DNA from: Pseudomonas sp. QS1027
GTDB taxonomy: Bacteria; Pseudomonadota; Gammaproteobacteria; Pseudomonadales; Pseudomonadaceae
DNA length: 64,000 bases
Assembly: GCF_002814235.1 (NCBI RefSeq)
Contig: NZ_PHSU01000028.1
Span: 1-64,000 of the forward strand
Direction of reading: 5' to 3'
Both the position numbers and the translations under genes were made by a program. Under the pieces are notes generated by a model. It saw only the letters and a program-made list of their open reading frames with translations. It made no database searches and was not told where the DNA came from. Shown here piece by piece: positions 1 to 9,328 of the stretch (the first letter of the stretch is position 1; each line of letters opens with the position of its first letter).

Positions 1-38
1 TGTAATATTTACCGGTTCCCATGCAAGTCTAAGCTCAT

Positions 39-3000
39 TCATTTTGCACCCACTGGCACTTGTTGATAAATAAATCTTGAATCTATCTGATTATGGAATA
101 AATACTCCCGCTCAGGCAAGCCAATGCTCGGATTAATTTCGAAGAACGCTTGCGGGTTCTCGTAGTTCTGGACAGCATAGTTCGCAGCATCACGTGACTC
201 CACACGGAACGTAGTGACGAAGCCATTTTGGTTCTGGCTGGGACCACGAGCGAAATACTCCGCAACGGACGGATTGTCCGAGACACCTATTGTAGGTAGG
301 CCTTGGCTGCCTATCCCATGTTCTGCGTAGATATCGTTAAGTTGGGCGGATGAGCGACCACTCAGGAAATCATTGGTTGCCGGAACACCCCGCTCCTGAG
401 CCATTGAAGACAGAAATTCCGATCTTAATGTCGCATCGCCGCGATAGAAATACTTCCATTCCACTGGGCCAACAAAATCGGCCGCATAGAGATCCCCGCT
501 ATAGGCCAAAATACGTCCTGCACTTTTTGCACTATTAGTCCATTCAGCAAAATCCGCGACCTTACCCAACGCTCCTATACGACCAGCAGGAATGAGGTAA
601 AGCGCATCTTCAGCAATCTGCTTGCCTTTTAGCTCATTATAAGCCGAAGAGTACCCTTGCAAACTGGCAAGATAGTCAACTATCTGACCCTCGTTGCTTT
701 TTGCTCTATAGCCATCCCAACCGGTTCCCGCAGCAACACCCAAAAGGCCATTTGCAACCTGGGAACTGGTCCCGGAAAAATCGCTTACAAGCCCACTTCC
801 AAGCTCATATATACCTTTCCCCACCCCATAAAACCCGCTCCCTATCCCTTGCACGCCCTCCACCAGCCCAGAACCTAAAGAGCCTACAGATTCTAAAGAG
901 GGAACATTGTACTTTAGATTCCTCTCATAGTAGTCGGCTTGACTATTCACCTCAGAATTTCGGTAGTTAAATACATTCCCGCTTATCAAGTACTCCCCAT
1001 ACACCAGAGGATCGTTATATGAGACAGCATGATTAACTTGATAGCCTTGCAGCAAGGCCGTGGTTTCTGCCGGAGTATAAGTTCTTGGCCCCTCAGACAG
1101 TTGAGGAACATCGCCGGTTGTTTGATTGACAGCGTACCGATCCGCCAAAGGTGCTAAAGCCGCCCCCAGATGCTCCAATGTCGACGTTTCGAACTGACTG
1201 CCCGCCCCTATCGTTTGTTTCCACTGAGCATCCGTATAGAAAGCAAACGCGCGCGCCATTCGCTGCTCGGCTTCGGCTGGACTGATGCCCAGCTCGACCG
1301 CCATTTTGGGGGCCTCCTCTTCAATCAGGCGCGCTTCTGTAGGGTGAGCCTGACGGTTGTATTTATCGATATTGCCAGCAATAACGGCCCCGCTCATCTG
1401 CGCAATCGAACCGCTGCCGCCTGCCACCGCAGCCCCCACCCCGGCGGCGATCCAGGTGCCGAGAGCATCGCGATTTTCCGGACCGATACCGTTATTTTTC
1501 AGCACCTGATCCAAGGTCGGCATAACGGCTGCCGATGTGCCCGCACTGAGCGCGCCACTCGCCGCCGTACCGCTGGATAAGCCCTGCAATGCACCGGCCA
1601 GGCTATGCAGCAAAATACGCGCCGAACCACCTTCAGCCCACACCGCTTGCAGGCTTGTGTCCCTGCTGCGCGTCGCGTCCGCCAATTGCTGATCGGCATA
1701 ATCGCCGATTTTCTTGTAGGTATCCGCCGCCGTGGTATTGGCCACGATACCCACCGCCGTCGCCCCACCCGTGCCGCCCAACCCCGCAGCGAGCAGGCCC
1801 GTGGCGATATCGGCCATGATTCGCTTGTCGCCACCAATGTTCCAACTGGCCGCATCTGCCGCAGCAGCGTTCGCCGCTGGCTCTAGCGTCGTATCAGCTT
1901 TCGCCTGTTCTGCCAGTTTACTCGCGGCCTCCGACTTGGCCTTGGCGACCGCGTCTACGATGCCGGTGGACAATTGCACCGTGCTTTGAATAAGGTCGAT
2001 GCGCTCCTGCATCGCCTTCTGGTCAGGTTTGTCCAGCTTCTGATTGGCGTTCGCGGTATCGCGGTTAAGCCCAACCAGATCATTTGCACCCTCGGCACTA
2101 CGCACAACTATCGTGCCTTCGCTGACAGCACTGCGGGTTTTGCTGTGATCCGAGTCACTGAGCGCCAGCGGAACACTGCCCCCCACCGTCGACCCGGAGT
2201 TGCCGCCATAGGACAACGACAGGCCAGCCGACTGACTCTTGATGTCACTGGTGTTCTTGATGTCGCTGACAATCAACCGATTCGTATCGAGCAGGTTCTT
2301 GTCCGCGGACGCTTCACTGGCAATCACCGCGCCTTGCAGTGTGGTCTTGTCAGCGACATGAATGTTGTAACCACCCACGCCCGCGAATAGCCCGCTCTGA
2401 TCGGTAACGGCCTTGTAGTTGCTGTTCATGTTGCTAGCGGCCAGGCTGGCGGAAGCCGCCACGGTCGAGCCGAAGCAGAACGGCGGAATGCAAATGCTCG
2501 CACCAAAACCGGCACTGCCCTGCTTGTTCTTCTGGGTCTCACTGTCCTGGCGCGAGGTGATATTGAGGTTGCCGCCGATATCCGCCTTGATGCTGTCCGC
2601 CCGTACCTGCGCACCAGCCAGGGTGGTGTCCTGGCCACTGCGCAGGATCAGCGAACCGGTATCCAGGGTGCTGTTGACCTGGGTGACCGAACCGCCAGTG
2701 CCCATGCTCTTGGCGATGGATGCCCCCAGGTCGAGGGTGAAACCATTCTGCTCACCGATATTGAAACTGGCGCCAATAGCAGTTTTGTCGTTATTGCTGT
2801 CGTTGGCCCAGTTCGCGGTGTCCTGAGCGCTTTCCAGGGTGATGTTGTTCTTCGCCAGCAACACTGTATCGGCCGCTTTCATACCACTGCCGATGATATG
2901 AATATCGCCCGCCGTTCCCGGCGCGCTGCCATCGGCGATGATCGTCAAGGTTTTACCCGCCGTGAGCGAGCTTTGCTTGGCCGTCTGGCTGTCATACTCG

Positions 3001-6000
3001 CTGGTGCTGGTGGTGTGGGTGCTCGCCAGCTCGGTGCCGATCTTGATCAACGAACCATTGCTGTTAGCACTGCCCGTCTTGTTGGAATAGCCCGATCGAC
3101 CATCGTAGGCATCCGACGATGCCCCTCCCAGGTTGTAACCGGCCAAAGCCGCCTGCGCCCACTTCACCGCCTTGAGTCGAGGATCGTCCGCGCTGTTCGC
3201 GGCTTGTATCGCGCTGCGAATGGTGTTGTAGCTATCAACCACCGTGCCGCCCAGCACGCGACCCACCGCCAGGCTGCGGGTCTCGTCGGTGCTGCTCTGA
3301 CTCGCGCTCTCCATACCGGCGGCAATAGTCACGTTGGCACCGGTCAGGCTCATGCTCTGGGTACTGACCAGATCGCTGGCGGTCACACTGAGCAAGCGAC
3401 CGGCATTGAGCGACACATTGCCGGCACTGGAGCCGAGGGTGCTGCCGGTCAAGGTAGTTTCCGAGGACTGGCCGGTATGGTTCTGGCTGCTGATGGACAG
3501 GTGCTGGTTGCCGGTCATGTCATCGAGGCCCAGCTTGTTCCCCGTCAGCACACCGGTGAAGTCGTGGCTCTTTTCCTTGTGCAGTTCGTTGCGGGTGAAG
3601 GTGTTCTGCGCGGCATCGATCTGCAGGTCGCGCCCCGCGCTCACCGTCATGTCCGCCGTGCTCACCAGCGACGATCCACGGACCCGTCCATCCTGTCCGG
3701 CCTGGATATCGACGCTGTTGCCGGAGACCAGGCTGCCGACCGCCGTGGTCTGGGTTTCGCTGACCTTGTCGGTCACTTTGCTGGCCTTGAATCCACCCAG
3801 GCTGCGGCTGTTGCTGTCCTTGTCGTGGCGCGTCTGCGTGCTGTCGACAGCGGCAACAATCGAAATATCGTTGCCGGCCAGAAGTTGCGCCGCCCCCTTC
3901 TGCGCGATCACCTCGCTACCTTGAAGCACCAGGTTACGCCCAGCCTGGACCGCCAGTTGCTGTGCATCGAGGTGCGAGCCCTGGGCGGTGGTTTCATTGA
4001 CGGAGTCGCGGGTGGCCGTGGTTTTGCTGGAGAGGAAGCCATTGCTGCCGGTGACCTTGTGCGCTTCATCGGCGCTGCGCATGTTCTCGCCGGAGCTCAG
4101 GTTGACGTCGCGCACGGCCTGGGCAATGACGGCACCCGCGGTGCTGCTGAGGCTGGCGGCTCGCGCGTTGAGATCGTTGCCGGCACGAAGCCCCAGGTCA
4201 CCCTGGGTCTGCAGGCTGCTGCCACTTTCACTGCGGCTCGTTTCGCTACGCCAGTTGTCCGCGTCCCAGTGATTGCTCTGCTCACGGGTCTCGACAACCG
4301 TCGTCAGGTTGAGGTCACGACCGGCAGACAGGCTGGTAACCCCAGCGCTGCCGGTATTGACCACTTGCGCGCCCTGCAGGTTGATATCCCGTCCGGCAGT
4401 GGCCAGCAGGGTAGCCGCCGGATCGGAAACGAACAGGCCGGCGACCCGCGACAGATTGGTCTGGCTGCCCTGCGCACTCTGGGTGCTGATGGTGCTGGAC
4501 TGCACATTCAGATCGCGCCCGGCACTGACCATCAGGCTCTTGTCGGCTTTGATCTGGCCACCGAGGTTGTTCACATCCTGCGTCGCATCGAGGCTGACGG
4601 TACTGCCTTGAATACGCCCTTCCAGGTTATTGAGGGTGTCGGCCTTGATGGAGACCACCTGACGACCCGACAAGCTGGCGCTGTTGACCAGATTGCCCGT
4701 CACGTTCAGGTTCAGTTGCTGTCCGGCCATCAAGCCGCCGGCGCCGTTGATGTCGCCGTCACGTACCCGCACATAGACCTGCGGTACCAGCACACTGCGT
4801 ACCTCGCCACTGGCCAGCGTCACATCCTTGGCCACCAACCAGACGATATCGCTGGTCAACTGGGCCATTTGTTGCGCGGTCAAGGCCACACCGGGAATCA
4901 GCTTCCAGCTACTGGCATAGGTGACGGCGTTGTCGATAAGGCCTCGATACTGCGTTTCGTCACTGGCATAGCCGTCGACAAAACGGCGCCCCGTCAGCTG
5001 CGCCACCTGCTCGCGAATCAGTTTCTGCTCGTAGAAACCATCGCCTATTCGTTGCTGGGTTGTCGCCGGGTCCAGGTTGAGCCTGCCGAGCATGTAGTCC
5101 GAAGACAACCATTGGCCATAACTGGTGAAGCGCGGATCGGTTTCGATCAGATAACCGGAAGTGCTGCCGGGGACCGGGCGAAACAGTGCGTTGTCCGGCA
5201 AGGCACTGTTCACCCCGCCGGTCAGAATACGCTCGGGCACACCCCCGACATTGTTCGTGGAATTGGCCAGCACCTCGCTGATCGGCGTAAGGCTTGGCTC
5301 ATGAATCGTGCGGCTGGACAGTTCGGTAGGGCCCACGGTCCCAACGCTCAGCTTTGTCAGCTGGGTACCACTGCCTTGAGGAGCTGTGTTCTGCTCATAA
5401 ACCGTTGGCTGCAAGGAAATGGCCTGCACACCGGCCGCCGGGTTGTAGGCGGCAGCGTCGCTCCCCTGACGGTCGCGGCCTTTGCGCTGGATGCGATAGA
5501 AGTGCGTGAGTACGCCATTCTCCGTGGTGACCTGCTGTCCCGCGACTTCAGTGTTGATCAGGCTGTTGGCGTTGGTTTGCAACAAGCCACCGGCGATGAT
5601 CCGACTGTTATCGTTGAGGACCTGGTTGGCATTGATACGCAGATTGCTGCCGGCGAGTATTTGCCCGGGGTCGGAGCTGGCAATCTGGGTTTGGGTCACG
5701 ACGCGGGTCAGGTCGTAGCGGTTCCACTCGTCGTTGCTGCCTTCCGGTGTCACCAGAATGTCGACTTCGTTGTTATAGATCGAAATCTGATTGGGATCGT
5801 AGCGATTGGCCGAACCCGACAGTTGATACTGTTGCAGCGACTGGCGCGAGAGCTCCACCTCGCGGGTCGAGAAGTGCTCGTTGGTGTTGCGCACCGAGGC
5901 CGCGTTCAACGTCAGGGCACCGAGGGCCTCGATGGTCGCGCTCGCGTTATGGAGTTCGAGCGCCTGACCGGTCGCGTGGTAGGCGCTATCCAGCGCCCCG

Positions 6001-8744
6001 CCGATGGCCATGTCACCGGTGCTGAAGATCAGGCCGTGTTCGCTGTTGTTCAGGTATTGCGCACCGATATCCAGGCTCACGCGAGCGGCGATGACCGCCG
6101 CCGTACCATTTTCGACGGTATTGGTCAGGGTGTCCGCCGCCAGCGCCAGTTCGTCACCGTAGATGCGCCCGGTGCCCAGGTTGGTCAAGGTGGGCGCGCT
6201 CAGCCGAGTGTACTGGCCATCGATCAGGCCGCGGTTGACCAGCGATTCGCTGGCACTCAGTTGTACCTGCAAGCCACTGATCTCAGCGGCAGCGGTGTTA
6301 TCGATTTGCCGTGCCGACAAGGTCAGCAGGTTACCCGCCTGCAAGCTGCCCTGGTTGCCCAGTAGCCCCGTAGTTGCCACGCTCAAGTTGCCGTTGGCCT
6401 GCAACAGGCCGGTATTGAGGTAATCGCCGTTGAGCGTGAACGACAGATCCCCCAGGCTCAATGCCCGGCCATTACCGGTATAGCCGGCGCTGTTGAGCGT
6501 CAACGAGCGCCCCGCAACCAAGGTCCCGCCCTGGTTGCTTACGGTTTGGGTTTTAGCCACCAGGTTGCGGTCGGTGAGCAGGAACTGGGTGCCGGCCGAG
6601 ATTTTCCCCGACTGGTTGTCCAGCACGCCACTGCCGGTCACGGTCAAGGCCTGATCGGCAATGATCGAGCCGACCTGGTTGCCCAACTGATCGACGCTGA
6701 GGCTGATGGTGCGCCCTTCAATACCTTGGTCCAGGCCCTGGGTGCCGGCGTTGTCGATCTGCGCCGCCGTCATCAGCAGATCGGCACCGCTGCGAATCAA
6801 GCCGGCGCTGTTGTCGAGTTTGCCGTCAATATCGAACTTGAGGTTGCCCAGTGCCTCGATGCGCCCACCGTGATTGTCAAGGCTGACGCTGGCGAATGTC
6901 GCATCGGTACCGCTCTGCAGTTGCCCACCCGCACCATTGCCGATGCTCTGCGCCTTGATGTCCAGGCTCTGCCCGGCGCCGACGAAGCCGGCGTTATTGA
7001 GTAACTGCGCCGACACCAGTGCGATCGATTGCAGGGCTTCAAGGTGGCCGTCACTGTTATCCAGCACGCCACCGGTGGCCGTCAATGTCAGGCTCGAACC
7101 TACCGAACCGAGGCTGCCTTGGCGGTTGGTCAGTGAACCGGTGGTGATATTCAATGCGCCCTGACTGGCGATCACGCCTTGACTGTTATCCAGCGTCCCC
7201 TGCAATTCAATGCTCGTGACTGAAGGACCGCTCTGCAGCACCTGGCCTTTCACGTTGGACAGGTCATGGGCCTTGAGCCGTACCTGGGCAGCACTGACTT
7301 TGGCGCCATCGGTACGCAACGCGTTCGCGGCGGTGACGGTCAGCGCGCCCTTCGCAGCCATGCGGGCCCGGCTGACATCGACATCACCCTGGCTGCTGGT
7401 AAGCGTCAGTTGGGCCGCGGAGGTCTGGCTGTCGCTCAAGTCGACAGTCGCCGCCTGGGCCTGCAGACTTTCGGCGGCGATATTCTGCCCCTTGGCACTG
7501 AGCTGGCCGGAAGCACTCAGGCTCAATGATCCGGTCTGCCCCAGCTTGCCACTGCTGTCGACCCCGGCGGCCAGGGTCGAACCACTAGTGCTGCGCAGGT
7601 TCCCGGCTGTCACCCGGGTATTGCCCTGGGCGGCGACGATACCGCTGTTGTCGATATCGGCCGTGGTCTTGAGCGTCAGGTCGCCCTTGGCGTACAGCGT
7701 GCCACTGTTCTGGACTCCGCTGCCTGTCTCGACCTGCGTCGAACCGGCACTGCTGATCTGTCCGCTGTTTTCCAGACGCCCGTCGGCGCGGATCACCACG
7801 TCGCCGGCACTGGCGCCGATCTGCCCGGCATTACGCACCCCGACACCGGCGCCATTGCCCACCAGGACGATCTTGCCCGCATACATGCCGCCCAGTTGCG
7901 CGACATCGATACCGACCACCGGGGCATCGGTCGTGCCCTTGTCGGCGGCGCTCTTGCCGGCCTTGATGCTCAGGTCCTTGGCCCAGATGCCGGCGTTGAC
8001 CTCGACGGTGCGCGCGATGACTTCGGTGTAATCGCTGTCACGGGTATCCATCCCGGCCCCCTTGATGGATACCTTGCCACCATCGACCTGATAGCCGCGC
8101 AGTTCACCGTTCTCGAATTGCGCCTTGCCCGTGGTGAGGGTTGCGCGGTTGGCGTTGATAAAACCGCAACCGTCACAGCTGATCCCGGACGGGTTGGCGA
8201 TCACCACCTGCGCCCGGGAGCCGGCCACTTCGACATAACCGTTGAGTTGGCTCGGATTGCTCGAATTGACCTCGTTGAGGATCAACCTCGCCGTGCCTGC
8301 GCCCAGCGCCGGATTGCCGTCCACCCAGCCGCCGAGTTGGGTCTGACTGTTGGTCGCCGAGTTATTGAGGATCACGCCGCGCCGATCGACGTCGAACTGT
8401 TGATAGGTATTGCGCGACACACCGCCCGCGCTGGGCGCGGTGATATTGACCTGGGTGACCCCGCTGCCGGTCACCCCGATGCCCGGTTGCTGCGCGGCAG
8501 GCGCGCCTGGGTCGGCGACCACCGCCGCCTGTGCCGACGCGGCGCCCAGCGTGATCAGACCCAGTCCCGCCATCAAGGCAAATCGCAACGGTGTCAGGCG
8601 TACCACGCAGCTGGAACCAGACACTGTGCCTGTCACGCCGCCGCCCGCTGATTTCGAGCCGCCGCTCACATTTTCGGCCACGACCATCAACAGGCCACGA
8701 GCCTTGTTGAAAATGATCCGATACAGATGCTTGTTAATGTTCAA
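39..8744 (-). CDS. TpsA-type two-partner secretion exoprotein (FhaB/CdiA-like) with C-terminal toxin-like module
   Basis: A 2901-residue secreted filamentous haemagglutinin-like protein. Residues 1-25 match the extended signal peptide region (LYRIIFNKARGLLMVV). A hydrophobic segment at about 52-73 ends in an AQA-type cleavage site. The TPS secretion domain follows, with NPSG at 184-187 and a C190-x-x-C193 pair. The long middle is beta-helix-type repeats rich in Gly, Ser, Asn and Leu. The last ~350 residues are Gly-rich then globular. The final ~135 carry YRGD (Arg 2768), a Ser/Asn-Pro-Ser stretch near 2822-2831 and an E-x-E (2878/2880), the arrangement of R-S-E ADP-ribosyltransferases. The first ~1 kb of the window, coding this tip, is visibly more AT-rich than the rest. 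The start is TTG, fixed by the signal region and a preceding AAAAGGA. It is last in an operon after its transporter and an HlyC-like acyltransferase. Family call is firm; toxin chemistry is inference. Confidence 0.93.
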   Translation of the reverse strand: MNINKHLYRIIFNKARGLLMVVAENVSGGSKSAGGGVTGTVSGSSCVVRLTPLRFALMAGLGLITLGAASAQAAVVADPGAPAAQQPGIGVTGSGVTQVNITAPSAGGVSRNTYQQFDVDRRGVILNNSATNSQTQLGGWVDGNPALGAGTARLILNEVNSSNPSQLNGYVEVAGSRAQVVIANPSGISCDGCGFINANRATLTTGKAQFENGELRGYQVDGGKVSIKGAGMDTRDSDYTEVIARTVEVNAGIWAKDLSIKAGKSAADKGTTDAPVVGIDVAQLGGMYAGKIVLVGNGAGVGVRNAGQIGASAGDVVIRADGRLENSGQISSAGSTQVETGSGVQNSGTLYAKGDLTLKTTADIDNSGIVAAQGNTRVTAGNLRSTSGSTLAAGVDSSGKLGQTGSLSLSASGQLSAKGQNIAAESLQAQAATVDLSDSQTSAAQLTLTSSQGDVDVSRARMAAKGALTVTAANALRTDGAKVSAAQVRLKAHDLSNVKGQVLQSGPSVTSIELQGTLDNSQGVIASQGALNITTGSLTNRQGSLGSVGSSLTLTATGGVLDNSDGHLEALQSIALVSAQLLNNAGFVGAGQSLDIKAQSIGNGAGGQLQSGTDATFASVSLDNHGGRIEALGNLKFDIDGKLDNSAGLIRSGADLLMTAAQIDNAGTQGLDQGIEGRTISLSVDQLGNQVGSIIADQALTVTGSGVLDNQSGKISAGTQFLLTDRNLVAKTQTVSNQGGTLVAGRSLTLNSAGYTGNGRALSLGDLSFTLNGDYLNTGLLQANGNLSVATTGLLGNQGSLQAGNLLTLSARQIDNTAAAEISGLQVQLSASESLVNRGLIDGQYTRLSAPTLTNLGTGRIYGDELALAADTLTNTVENGTAAVIAARVSLDIGAQYLNNSEHGLIFSTGDMAIGGALDSAYHATGQALELHNASATIEALGALTLNAASVRNTNEHFSTREVELSRQSLQQYQLSGSANRYDPNQISIYNNEVDILVTPEGSNDEWNRYDLTRVVTQTQIASSDPGQILAGSNLRINANQVLNDNSRIIAGGLLQTNANSLINTEVAGQQVTTENGVLTHFYRIQRKGRDRQGSDAAAYNPAAGVQAISLQPTVYEQNTAPQGSGTQLTKLSVGTVGPTELSSRTIHEPSLTPISEVLANSTNNVGGVPERILTGGVNSALPDNALFRPVPGSTSGYLIETDPRFTSYGQWLSSDYMLGRLNLDPATTQQRIGDGFYEQKLIREQVAQLTGRRFVDGYASDETQYRGLIDNAVTYASSWKLIPGVALTAQQMAQLTSDIVWLVAKDVTLASGEVRSVLVPQVYVRVRDGDINGAGGLMAGQQLNLNVTGNLVNSASLSGRQVVSIKADTLNNLEGRIQGSTVSLDATQDVNNLGGQIKADKSLMVSAGRDLNVQSSTISTQSAQGSQTNLSRVAGLFVSDPAATLLATAGRDINLQGAQVVNTGSAGVTSLSAGRDLNLTTVVETREQSNHWDADNWRSETSRSESGSSLQTQGDLGLRAGNDLNARAASLSSTAGAVIAQAVRDVNLSSGENMRSADEAHKVTGSNGFLSSKTTATRDSVNETTAQGSHLDAQQLAVQAGRNLVLQGSEVIAQKGAAQLLAGNDISIVAAVDSTQTRHDKDSNSRSLGGFKASKVTDKVSETQTTAVGSLVSGNSVDIQAGQDGRVRGSSLVSTADMTVSAGRDLQIDAAQNTFTRNELHKEKSHDFTGVLTGNKLGLDDMTGNQHLSISSQNHTGQSSETTLTGSTLGSSAGNVSLNAGRLLSVTASDLVSTQSMSLTGANVTIAAGMESASQSSTDETRSLAVGRVLGGTVVDSYNTIRSAIQAANSADDPRLKAVKWAQAALAGYNLGGASSDAYDGRSGYSNKTGSANSNGSLIKIGTELASTHTTSTSEYDSQTAKQSSLTAGKTLTIIADGSAPGTAGDIHIIGSGMKAADTVLLAKNNITLESAQDTANWANDSNNDKTAIGASFNIGEQNGFTLDLGASIAKSMGTGGSVTQVNSTLDTGSLILRSGQDTTLAGAQVRADSIKADIGGNLNITSRQDSETQKNKQGSAGFGASICIPPFCFGSTVAASASLAASNMNSNYKAVTDQSGLFAGVGGYNIHVADKTTLQGAVIASEASADKNLLDTNRLIVSDIKNTSDIKSQSAGLSLSYGGNSGSTVGGSVPLALSDSDHSKTRSAVSEGTIVVRSAEGANDLVGLNRDTANANQKLDKPDQKAMQERIDLIQSTVQLSTGIVDAVAKAKSEAASKLAEQAKADTTLEPAANAAAADAASWNIGGDKRIMADIATGLLAAGLGGTGGATAVGIVANTTAADTYKKIGDYADQQLADATRSRDTSLQAVWAEGGSARILLHSLAGALQGLSSGTAASGALSAGTSAAVMPTLDQVLKNNGIGPENRDALGTWIAAGVGAAVAGGSGSIAQMSGAVIAGNIDKYNRQAHPTEARLIEEEAPKMAVELGISPAEAEQRMARAFAFYTDAQWKQTIGAGSQFETSTLEHLGAALAPLADRYAVNQTTGDVPQLSEGPRTYTPAETTALLQGYQVNHAVSYNDPLVYGEYLISGNVFNYRNSEVNSQADYYERNLKYNVPSLESVGSLGSGLVEGVQGIGSGFYGVGKGIYELGSGLVSDFSGTSSQVANGLLGVAAGTGWDGYRAKSNEGQIVDYLASLQGYSSAYNELKGKQIAEDALYLIPAGRIGALGKVADFAEWTNSAKSAGRILAYSGDLYAADFVGPVEWKYFYRGDATLRSEFLSSMAQERGVPATNDFLSGRSSAQLNDIYAEHGIGSQGLPTIGVSDNPSVAEYFARGPSQNQNGFVTTFRVESRDAANYAVQNYENPQAFFEINPSIGLPEREYLFHNQIDSRFIYQQVPVGAK

Positions 8745-8804
8745 TTCCTTTTGAGCGGCGCCAGGCCGCGAATACGCCGGACGCTGAAATAACGGGGTCG
8801 GGGA

Positions 8805-9317
8805 CTACTGAGAGAGCGGGTGGGCGGCAAACCAGGCGCGCGCCTCGGCGGGCATAACGCCAATGCCCTTCCACGTCTTGATACTCAAGCCGCGCTCATT
8901 GCCTCGATGCCCCAGATGGCGGCCGACGCGCTGTGCCCAGAGCCGGCCAAGCACCAGCTTCGACAGTTGCCGGGTGTGTCCGAAAGGGGCCACCCAGTCG
9001 CTGATCCAGAGACGCTCGCCACTGTTCCAGTCGGCTTCGGGCATGAACACCGGAGGGTTGTTCAGATAGCGCTGTTCGGCCTCCGCACTGAGGTTCATCC
9101 AGGACATGAAAAACACCGGTGTGCCCTGCTCGCTGGCGAGCATGAACTGCCGCTGCTTGATCGCCGGCAGCAGCAATGCCGACAAGGTATGCAACGGCGC
9201 ATCCCGATGGGCCGCCGACTGCATCCACAACCAGACGGCGGCACCGAGCACACTGGCTTCGTTCCAGGGTTCGTCGAACTGCTCGGGTGCAAGGATTTCA
9301 AGAGTGCCGAAGTGCAT
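8805..9317 (-). CDS. HlyC-family toxin-activating lysine acyltransferase
   Basis: A 170-residue protein of the HlyC/RtxC family, cytoplasmic enzymes that transfer a fatty acyl group from acyl-ACP to lysines of a secreted protein. It aligns along its length: the helix LGAAVWLWMQSAAH carries the catalytic-type His (residue 37), the central FFMSWMNLS strand matches the SWANLS core, and WISDWVAPFG carries the conserved Asp (residue 107). The His-Asp distance of 70 is close to that in HlyC. The ATG at 9317 was chosen over an in-frame TTG at 9332 because AGGGAG lies six bases before it. It begins 12 bases after the transporter stop and precedes the exoprotein gene by about 60 bases, so the exoprotein is the obvious substrate. 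No RTX repeat protein is in the window. Confidence 0.88.
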   Translation of the reverse strand: MHFGTLEILAPEQFDEPWNEASVLGAAVWLWMQSAAHRDAPLHTLSALLLPAIKQRQFMLASEQGTPVFFMSWMNLSAEAEQRYLNNPPVFMPEADWNSGERLWISDWVAPFGHTRQLSKLVLGRLWAQRVGRHLGHRGNERGLSIKTWKGIGVMPAEARAWFAAHPLSQ

Positions 9318-9328
9318 GCCCGTCTCCC

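Noticed and set aside
700-1100. VENN-type pretoxin motif expected of CdiA proteins
   Set aside because: No VENN or close equivalent could be seen before the C-terminal module. The module is called only from its own residues.
2898-6365. Very long open frame (over 1100 codons) on the plus strand opposite the exoprotein gene
   Set aside because: It is antisense to the repetitive, GC-rich TpsA gene, has an Arg/Gly/Ala/Val-rich composition with no domain, and no ribosome-binding site. It is a codon-bias shadow.
2400-8000. Repetitive DNA in the exoprotein gene considered as CRISPR-like or tandem repeat array
   Set aside because: The repeats are degenerate, in frame and of beta-helix type, with no constant repeat and spacer lengths.
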